This document shows positions 43,078-64,000 of a DNA stretch of 64,000 nucleotides, one piece after another (position 1 is the first letter of the stretch; the number at the start of each line of letters is the position of its first letter). Both the position numbers and the translations under genes were made by a program. Source of the stretch: Ancylostoma caninum (lineage: Eukaryota > Nematoda > Chromadorea > Rhabditida > Ancylostomatidae); contig JBAJFG010000021.1 in the NCBI GenBank assembly GCA_037903475.1, positions 62,001-126,000 on the forward strand, given 5' to 3'. The notes beneath the pieces are model-generated. The model did no database searches. It saw only the letters and a program-made list of their open reading frames with translations, and was not told the DNA's origin.

Positions 43078-44195
43078 ACATTGACAACGGGACTCACCCG
43101 ACAGGATCTCTTGAAACGCAGCATCGGTGGGTTATTCCAACCACCCAATTTGAATATAGCCGCCATTTTGTACCGTAGTTACCTATTTCGTGGGTTAAAG
43201 TAGGCATGCTGTATCACCAATCATGAAAAATCAGTAAATTGCAGTTTCGGAGGCAGAAGGAAGGGGAGGCGGTTCGTCTTGGAATCACTTTACAAAACGA
43301 ATGAAAACCTTGCATTTTGTTTTTGATTGTTTATTTTTATTGTTATTTTTGAAGTAATTTTTACTAATTGCTGACTGTCATAATTGATATTTTTTATTAA
43401 TTTTTTTTTCCATTTGGAACAATTTTTACTAATTGCTGACTGTCACAATTGATATTTTTTATTAATTTTTTTTCCATTTGGAACCCCAAAGCAGCAGAGA
43501 CCCCAATTTTCTCACGCTCCCTCTTCCGCTCACTTTCTGCATCCACCAGTGGCAAATGGCTAAACTAAAAATATGCAGATAATATATGTATTAATTTTAT
43601 GTATACGGTCATGTCAAATCGCATCATATTTCAATGTTTTCAATGAACGGTACAACTGCTGAAGTTCATTAAAAAATTATAGATATCATGGGTTTGTTGA
43701 AATTTGCTTAAAAATCATCAATATAACTGCTCTTTATTGATTGGTTGAGTGATTGTACTTGCTACCTTTTATTGAGTAATCGTCGGTAATAACGACAGTG
43801 ATTAGTAATAAATTATAATAATGCATCATCATGCTTAATAACATCATCACTACTATTTTCATCATTTATTTATTAATGAAAAATCTAATGTTACTGCAGC
43901 CGAAGAAACGATCGAGAATTTTGCCATTCACTTCCTGCTGAATGCCCTGAGCATTGAGCCTATCAGTATCTCCTCCCAGTTGCTGTCCAAGCTTTTCCCC
44001 CTTCAGCAGCAATTGCCGAAGGAGGTGCGTTCCTGCTGCACAGTTACCAGAGCTAGAATCAGCGTGACGGTCCTGGAAATGTGGGAAGCTGGTTAGGTGT
44101 GCTAAACTGCACAGTGCGCACAGCGTTGCAACCGCGAAGCAGATAATCAGCTCTCTTCCATCGTCTCAGGAAAACTAGGAACCGTTTTTGCTTGA
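43078..44195. other. AT-rich non-coding stretch with a local tandem duplication
   Basis: A duplicated ~65-bp block around 43345-43480 (TTTTTACTAATTGCTGACTG then TCA.AATTGATATTTTTTATT) occurs twice in tandem. 43975-44055 resembles the core of the 566-826 hairpin. No gene seen. Confidence 0.45.
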
Positions 44196-44513
44196 GATTG
44201 AAAGATACAAATTCCACGACTAAGACATGCATGCTCATGCAGAACACGGTTTTTCAATCAATAATTCTACCCCAGCAATAGTCGAATCCATGCAAAACCT
44301 GTGCACACCCACATGTTTCGCGTATGCATGAGTTTTACGAGAGTTCTGCATCAAATTTGCATCGGATTTTGGAGACGCATGGGTTCTGCACGGTGTGCAT
44401 GGGTTTTGCGTGGGGATGCATGGATTTGACTTTGCTCGTATAGAACTATTGAATAGAAAGTTGCACGAGCACGCATGTCTTAATCGTGGCGTTTGCATCT
44501 TTTAATTTCATGC
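44196..44513. mobile_element. MITE-like inverted repeat rich in CATGCA
   Basis: Arms of about 110 bp: left GATACAAATTCCACGACTAA then GACATGCATGCTC; right is its inverse ending CGTGGCGTTTGCATC. The centre carries repeated ATGCATGGG/TTTTGC words. The 87-codon minus ORF is a by-product. Confidence 0.65.
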
Positions 44514-44524
44514 AAAAACACAGT

Positions 44525-44880
44525 CTTTAAAGGGGGTATGTCACCTCGTTTCCGTGTTTGAGCGGATTTTGAATCTCCTCGATGGGCTGAATGCAGCGGT
44601 ATACATAAAATGTTACAAAACCGCCTCTGAAGCCGTTTTCTAATCGTTTTTCGGTAACAGGCTGTCGAGCCGTGTGGAAGCGTGAAGCCGTTGATCTTTC
44701 AGACACGCCAATACGTGTTGCCAACGCTGCAGTCGTGGCGGGCAGCCAGCACAGTCACGGACCGCCCCTTCCAGACCCTTCGAAAACGGGTATCCGTCAC
44801 TTTTATGCGCTATGACATACAGCATTGGAATCAGAATGACGAGACGGTCTAGAGTATGAGTATACACACTGCCTTGTAAG
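44525..44880 (+). mobile_element. MITE family E, copy 2
   Basis: Starts TTAAAGGGGGTATGTCACCT and ends CACACTGCCTT. The internal blocks are shared with 52318-52744 almost throughout (AATCTCCTCGA, GCAGCGGTATAC, GTGAAGCCGTTGATCT). Confidence 0.7.
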
Positions 44881-45249
44881 TTTCCTGAGCAACTGCTGGT
44901 TTCATCACGTTCTGACAGGGACTGATTAGGTCCTGACATGTACTGTGGCAGTCAAGACCCGTTGAGGTACATGTTGAGTTCGTCAACACGTGTCAAGAGC
45001 TGCGAATTGCAGCGACAAAACTGAGCCGAGGAGACACTGCGGAGCGGTTGTAAGGCGGTGGCAGCAGTGGAACCCATGCTGAATCATCATGGTGGCGACC
45101 ATGCACATTGTGAACGTGGAGCTACGCACCGTTGGCACCATGCGCACATCGCTTGTTGTGGCAGAGACAATATCCAGGGTTCTGATCCACCTCCCCAGAC
45201 GAGTACGCCGGATCCCACCGCGAATGGCCACGCGACATCACGCGATGAG

Positions 45250-45618
45250 CTGGATTGACCTGGAAAAAGGGTGGCTGCAACAGCAATGCCCGCAGCATGT
45301 GTACGACGACGCTCGGCTCGACGTCGAGGGCACGGAGGAGGCGAGAACGGGCAGCGAGGTGGACGAGCAGAGGCGTGAGGGTGCGGGGCGCGCGCGGCCG
45401 CGTCGCGGCGATCAATGGGCGCGGCTCAGAGGGCTGCGCCGCCACAGCTGCCTCCGTTCCCCTTCTCTCCTCGCTGCCCAAGCAAGCAGGCATTGTCGAC
45501 GTTGACGGTGTGTTGCATGTCTCACGACAGCTAGGTTGAATTCGGGTGTGAGGCAAGGAACCATCCGTTTCCCGTACCATCGGATCGCCAGCACCGCTTG
45601 TCCCCTGCGAGCATCAAC
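45250..45618 (+). promoter_or_regulatory. GC-rich region just upstream of gpb-1 (putative promoter/5' UTR)
   Basis: The 45290-45490 stretch is strongly GC- and CpG-rich (GCGCGCGCGGCCGCGTCGCGG core) in an otherwise AT-rich window. It ends about 130 bp before the gpb-1 ATG. A related GCGCGGTCGCGTCGCGGCG sits at about 41150 in a repeat, so a repeat origin cannot be excluded. No splice-leader acceptor could be defined. Confidence 0.35.
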
Positions 45619-58447
<12,829 letters not shown>

Positions 58448-59526
58448 CATGGAGTTGTGCATATTGCTCTCTCTTGGCCTGCCCGTTGTCGTCTTCTCCC
58501 CAGCAAGGTTGTCGTCGTGAAGCTTTCTCTGTCCTTTGTTTCGAGTAAAGCTCAACATGTGGAGAGGAGGTGCTGCTCGTAAGTGTGCAGCTGCCTTTTC
58601 GCGACGATTTCCACAATAGGTGATGTTTGGAGTTTGTCGAATATATCATGGTCTCCCACTTTCGCTGCTTTTGCGTTCCCCTCTTGCTTGTCCATCGTAT
58701 ACCATCGCGACAAGCATAGCTCTCTTTATTCTATCAGACTTATCCGCTAATTTCTTCATTTCGACCCTCTCCTAGTTGCGTGTGTACTCTCATGTGTACT
58801 CCATTCTATTTATTGTTATCGACCGAACGATGTTCGTTTCTCTTCTTGAGACATGTTGTAAATTGCTACATGCGGTGGTGCCACGTTCACCCCTTCCCCA
58901 GCTCGCTCCTAGTCTCCAATACCTGTCACATCGTCCACATTTATTGTTTCAAGAAAGTTTGTCATTTTGTTCCACAAACACATTAATATTATTGATTTAT
59001 TTATATATGGATCATTTTTTAATTTTTAATTTGATGTTTTTGTCATAAAACTGATTGCTTTTCTGTGTTATATGTCGAATTCTATTTTTAACAATTCAGT
59101 CTCACACATTTGGTTGTTAAAAAGATGTAGTAATCTGAAGGAGGTATGTTATGTATTGGCAATGCCGCTGACGCATTTTCCACAAAAGAATACTGTATCC
59201 TATATGGGTGACGAGAGATAGGAAAATGAGCCGGTTTTACGAGCATTCGGTGAGAGTGGAATGTGTTTGTAATTATTTGGAATTGAAGGCGTGGGATTAA
59301 TGAGAAATTGTTAGTGTGGTGAGGAAGGGCGCGTGTGGAGTGAAATGAAACTGCTTTGTGCCAAACGCTATCGCTGCCAATTAATGGATTACTGCTAGAT
59401 TGCAAATCATGTAGCTGACACAACAAAAGGGTCGGCGTAATCGTGATCATCACACTGCACATGCTTAACTACCTTCCATATTGGATGATAACACTGTCTT
59501 GCCAGACAGGACAAACCAGAGAGATA
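58448..59526. other. gpb-1 3' flank, no further gene
   Basis: Presumably begins with the gpb-1 3' UTR, then AT-rich sequence. No canonical AATAAA close to the stop was noted. No supportable ORF. Confidence 0.4.
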
Positions 59527-61083
59527 CAGTAGCGAGCAAAAAGATTGCAACTTTTGGTTTTTCGTCTGTAACTCCGTTTAAAGCAGAGCACGGAGGTTCA
59601 AATTTTTATGAGAGTTGTAAATACTCATGAGAGAAAGGAAAACATTAGAACATCCTTATTCCACAGACTTCTTGTTTTTCAAGAAAAATTTGTTTCGCAG
59701 GAGTCGAAATCCGTAATCTTTCATCATTCGCAATACCTCCGAAAATGACATCAATCGTTGATATCTGACTGCGCATTAGTTCTTTGGTGCAGAATCAACC
59801 CGTACACGCTGGAAAATGTGCATGCCTACACCATTGCAAAGACTGTTTCACGTTGATTCAGCATTGAATTTCTATGAGTGTTTCTGTAAGCCTGGCTCCT
59901 TCCATCAGCTTTGTTTAAAAGGGATAGGTGCTGCTGACACTTCTATAAGTTTAGTTACAGGTTTTGGGCCTGAACGCACTTCATTACTCCTTCGGAATTC
60001 CGAAATATTCCGGCTACTTGCAATGCAGCCAATTGTGCACAACACGGAAAATAATTTTTGGAATTTTTTCTATCTCAGACAGGAAGACAAGTGAAGGGTC
60101 TCATGAGTAGTAAAGATGCTACAGGATTCTTAGAATATTGCTGTGCACATGACGGTTCATGTCGCCGTGGATTTGGTGAGGTAGGTCTGATAAAGGTGCA
60201 ATGAAATCGCAATGAAATCTGTGAGACACCACCGAAGTGCGATACGGTGACCTGGCACTTGCGAAACTGGCTAATTCAGTTTGATTTGAATGGAGCGAAC
60301 TAAGCGCGACATTGCTAGATCAAAAAGCTTCAGATTAACTGTGGAAATTCATGTGTGGAGCAAGAGGGCACAAACACTCGTGTTAGTGACCAGCACTTCT
60401 CACTTCGAGTAGTCCTTTTTCGATAAATCCGAGGCATCATGAATCGTCGTGTACTTGGCAATATTCCAGGAATCCTGTAGCATCTTTACCACTCATGAGA
60501 CCCTTTACGTGTCTTCCTATCCGAGATAGAAAAAATTCCAAAACTTATTTTCCGTGTTGTGCACAATTGGCTGCATTGCAACTAGAAGGAATATTCTCGA
60601 ATCCAGAGCGAGCAATGAAATGTATTAAATTCTAGCAGCTGTAACCAAACTTTGAGAGCCATCAGCAGCATCTCTTTCCTTCAAACAAAGCGAGTAGAGA
60701 GTGCCAGAGAGGCAAAAACATCCATAAAACATCAATGTTGAACTAACTTCACATAGTCTTAGCAAATATCAGCCAGTAGTCAGCCCATGCACATTTCCTA
60801 GCAAATACGGGTTGATTCTTATGCAAGCAATCAATTCGGGGCTCAATCCCAACAATCGATGTCATTTTGAAACACTTTGCGTATGGTACCAAATTCCAGA
60901 TTTTGACCTCTGCGAAAAGAAATTTTTTTAAAAAATATAAAGTCGCCGGGGTGAGAAGATTTTAAATCTGTCCTATCTCAGATGAGTACCTACAACTCTC
61001 ATAAAAATTTGAGCCTTCATGCTCTGCTTTGAAAGAAGTTATAGACGAAAAACGAAAAGTTGCAATCTTTTTGCTCGCTACTG
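59527..61083. mobile_element. Fold-back element with Tc1-type ends, 1557 bp, non-autonomous
   Basis: Starts CAGTAGCGAGCAAAAAGATT and ends with its inverse (AATCTTTTTGCTCGCTACTG), flanked by TA on each side (59525-59526 and 61084-61085), as for Tc1/mariner insertion. The inverted similarity is not confined to the ends. It runs for roughly 600 bp on each side (for example, the block around GCCAATTGTGCACAACACGG is inverted at CCGTGTTGTGCACAATTGGC), leaving a centre of about 300 bp (60150-60460). No transposase ORF with DDE motifs is present. Confidence 0.8.
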
Positions 61084-61085
61084 TA

Positions 61086-61985
61086 TATGTAGGTTTGTGA
61101 AAACCAAAACTTCACATAATTCGGCCAAAGGGTCAATTTGAACAGCATTGGGTTCCAAAAGGCCTTCCAGGGTCCACGATGCGCCCAGGAACCAAGCATT
61201 CACATGGCACTGGTTCGAAATGTCTCAGATGTAATTTCGCTTCACATTTTCCACAGAGATTCTATAATTCTGAAACAACAAGCTAGTTGCGCCTTAAGGT
61301 TCAGCACGATCCAACCGTTTGAGTCTCGTTCAGTGTGCTATGGCTCTTCCAAATGTGATGACCAGTAGAGCGTTGTTTATATACTTACTTATTCGAATTT
61401 GGTTAGGGAAGGGGGGGGGGGGACGACGAGACGACCCGAAGTACTGCACAGAATCAAACTAAAAGATTAAAGGCAGTGGAAGAACAGGAAGGACAGTTTC
61501 AAGAGTATGGTGTACTTTTATGAAAACAGGTTAGAAACAACTGTAGTTTAAGAGGAAAAGCTGGTACAAAGTCTTGTAAGCAACAGACGATAGATTCAGT
61601 AAGAAATTCTCTTCTAAAAGGCTAATGAGACTTTGTAAAGTTAATGGTTTGAAAACTCTTCAACCCTTATTATGCTGGCTGGACATGAGCCGAATTTTAT
61701 TACCTAGAGTTTTGCTCCTCTTAGTTTTAGGACTGAGCCCACATCTATGTACATAAGTAAAAAACGTGTTGGCTGTTCTCCGACAGTTTTTGCTTTTTAA
61801 AGCTAATGGAAAAATTATACAATGTTGCTATGAAAATAACGTGACTAAATGCCATATCTGAACCAGTTTTCTAAACCTGCCAGCGCTCAACCGTTCATCT
61901 CCGAAAGACCATCTTAACATTCCGGAGCAAACATAATTCGATTATGATCATCTTGCCATTTTACCTGTAAGTATTCTGTATTCTA
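61086..61985. other. Non-coding stretch, nothing gene-like seen
   Basis: A G run at 61411-61422 is the only feature of note. Confidence 0.4.
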
Positions 61986-61989
61986 TATT

Positions 61990-62790
61990 GTTTCAGAGAT
62001 AATAATGAGTGCAGGGTTGGTGAAAAAGTTCTGTAACTCTTTTTACCTTCATTTCCAAGAAGAAAGGCAGCTTGACAGGTGGGACCCGTGCAGGTATAAG
62101 ATAGTATGTATGTTCTCGAAGCTATTACGTAAAGGGTATACCAGAGAAGCTACATTAGTATTTGAGTAACTATGCCTCCGACCAGTAGATGCTCACTTCG
62201 CTTCTCTGCCTATCATGTTTTCCTGCAAGGAAATCCTGTGAGAGGGTGCTGATGCCAAAATATGTGCTGCGTTTGAAGAGAATGTTGTTCACCATTCGAT
62301 TGTCTCCCGTTGGTAAAAAAGCTTCGAGTCTGACGAAGTAACTCCTGAAAGCCACCCATCTGGACGTGCATCAACTGTCAAGGACCGATAATTTGCAGGA
62401 TGCTCTGAAGGCGAGGCCGGATGGCAACAACTGCAAGTTGGCGAAGACAATCTAGTGCGACTATGTTACCGCCATCAAGAATCCTCAAGACTTCGGTCAT
62501 ATCAAAGCTGCCTGGACATCAGTACCCTGTGGGTTGTGCGAATCTTCCAAGTCATGCCTTGTAAGCATGGAGGAGTCGCTGTTTCCTTTCGCAGATGGGA
62601 CTAGCTTTCTAAAGGATATTGCGGTCAGGGACGAAATCTTGGTCCTGTATGCGAAAATGCACAGCAGCGGCAATGAATCCCGTGTCTGGAATCACTTACA
62701 AAACAGGCAAAAGCAGACCCGCCCAGAAGGTTTTTTATTCTACTGGTGGAGCCGCAAGCAATGCTTTCCCTCAAGTTCCTAGAAAGCTTG
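61990..62790 (+). pseudogene. Mariner transposase fossil, N-terminal half
   Basis: Frames read in order: KFCNSFYLHFQEERQLD, then GADAKICAAFEENVVHHSIV followed by SRWYKSFESD, SHPSGRAST, LQDALKARPDGNN, and further on SFLKDIAVRDEILVLYAKM (canonical FL.RIVTGDEKWVLYDN) and PEGFLFYWWSRKQ. These are the HTH1, SGRPS linker, HTH2 and first catalytic Asp region of mariner, with stop codons and frameshifts between them. The first Asp of the DD34D triad (TGDE) is RDE here. No C-terminal part seen. Confidence 0.7.
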
Positions 62791-64000
62791 AATTGTCATC
62801 TTCCCCCTTATTTCCATTCCGAACTATAAGACTACAAACTATTATGGTCCCGTCGGTGCCGCCTTTAAAATCTGCGAAATAAACGCGATGTCGCGTCGGA
62901 AGCGCCGCCTCGCCGTAACTCTTTTCAACGTGATCTATTTGAGGTGAAAGCCACATATTCGGAATCAGCGCTCTCTGTTCTATCACATAGGCTATTTAAA
63001 ATTCAGAAATTTTGTAATTTTTGCGTTGATGCTGACGTCACAGCAGGCTGGCGCTACTGACACCCGGATGCTCGTCGAGTCTCACCTAATTGTATCCTCA
63101 GGTACCACCGACTTCCCACAATCCCAGGAATTCTTGTAAAACTAAAGTTTTAACGGGATATTTCTAATACAGGAAAGATGTAGAATTAAGGTGACCTTTT
63201 CTACAAATGTGAAATTTCACAAACTCCAGGTACTTCAAAACCTCGAATCTAACACCGTTTTCATTGAAACTCAGCATGAAAGGGCAGTAAGGATGTCCAC
63301 AAATAAATTTCTAGGACTATGGTACAATCTACGCAATAAATTCAATTTTTGTGAAAAAAACCCACACTTTGTAAATTCAACTGAAAAAAATCACAGTTTT
63401 GCAACTGAAGTTGTAAAAAAATTCGATCTCAGCAGGTTTTTATTGCTCATAATTCCAGTTAATTTTCACGTGCTGCTAATGTTTCATATCTCCACGATGA
63501 GCTAACGATTCTTTCTAAATTTTGAGAATTGTCATATTTTGAAGTTTGAATTCAAAAATTCGCTGTTTCATGGATGTGGTAAACTCAGCTTTTTTGTCGT
63601 GATCTATTTATGTTTTATCGTTTCAACTAAAATATTCCTGCTTCACAGGATAACTATTGGTTCCTTCTCATTAAATTTTGCGAGGAACTAAAAACGATTG
63701 GATGTTAGGGCTTGATCCGAAGGATTTTATTCTCCACTTGAAGAGGCGGTTCCTTTCAGAGCAGTTAACACGATTTCATCAGTTTTCACATTTTTTTCTT
63801 GTTTTTCCTTTCGGATCGCCTCCAATCACTAACTATCCCCATGGTCCTCAGATCGTTGCAGGTGCCGTAGCGAAGGTTCGCTGTCGCGGCCCCTATAACA
63901 GCGCAGCGTATCCTGGAGGCTTGCGCTGGATTATCGATTGTAGAGACGATCCTAAAACATCTGATGTTCAGTTGCACAACATATAGCATTGATCTGCAAC
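62791..64000. other. Non-coding end of window, nothing gene-like seen
   Basis: AT-rich. ORFs 63191-63505 and 63678-63986 lack motifs and splice context. Confidence 0.4.

Noticed and set aside
45089..45594. Overlapping ORFs of 138, 152 and 94 codons upstream of gpb-1
   Set aside because: GC-rich sequence open on both strands; no motif or splice continuity with gpb-1.

Overview
The window looks like intergenic-rich, repeat-laden DNA from a clade V (strongylid or hookworm-like) parasitic nematode. The anchor is a complete, multi-exon, GT-AG-spliced gene for a heterotrimeric G-protein beta subunit that reads as nematode GPB-1. Its introns run to several kilobases and are full of small inverted-repeat elements, much larger than the corresponding introns of free-living Caenorhabditis. 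No bacterial, organellar or viral gene set is present.

Layout. 0-4 kb: weak plus-strand exons of an unrecognised gene, plus hairpin elements. 4-11 kb: no supportable gene, several inverted-repeat elements (5.2, 7.8-8.8 and 10.0-10.5 kb) and GCGGTCAGCC-type repeats. 11.4-14.4 kb: a minisatellite of roughly 58-bp units, split by a small LTR retroelement (TRIM-like, 13122-14212) with a 5-bp target duplication and a tRNA-Gly-type primer site. 15.9-17.3 kb: an inverted copy of a repeat also seen at 9.1-9.4 kb, opened by a TTCGAATA-type array. 17.3-19.8 kb: the N-terminal half of a KIAA0930-family gene. 20-23.9 kb: GC-rich repeats. 23.9-30.4 kb: the C-terminal two thirds of an SLC28/CNT concentrative nucleoside transporter gene with a mariner fossil in one intron. 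31-32 kb: a second copy of that mariner fossil.

32.86-35.80 kb: a near-intact Penelope-like element (723-codon RT plus GIY-YIG ORF on the minus strand) with inverted 439-bp terminal arms, a 36-bp one-sided extension and a 13-15-bp target duplication. Both arms carry a hammerhead-ribozyme-like fold. 37.0-40.3 kb: three minisatellites, one inside a TIR element and one of exactly 60-bp units open in several frames. 40.8-45 kb: more MITE-like repeats. 45.6-58.4 kb: gpb-1 in ten exons. 59.5-61.1 kb: a 1557-bp fold-back element with Tc1-type ends and TA duplications. 62.0-62.8 kb: another mariner fossil.

The host genes do not form an operon-like functional unit. The G-beta gene couples receptors to effectors at the membrane. 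The SLC28 gene would move nucleosides with sodium. The KIAA0930 family has no well-defined molecular function. The KIAA0930-like gene apparently lacks its 3' half and the transporter its 5' half. They face the same way and meet in compatible splice phase across a 4-kb repeat-rich gap. That may reflect rearrangement, assembly loss or unrecognised exons.
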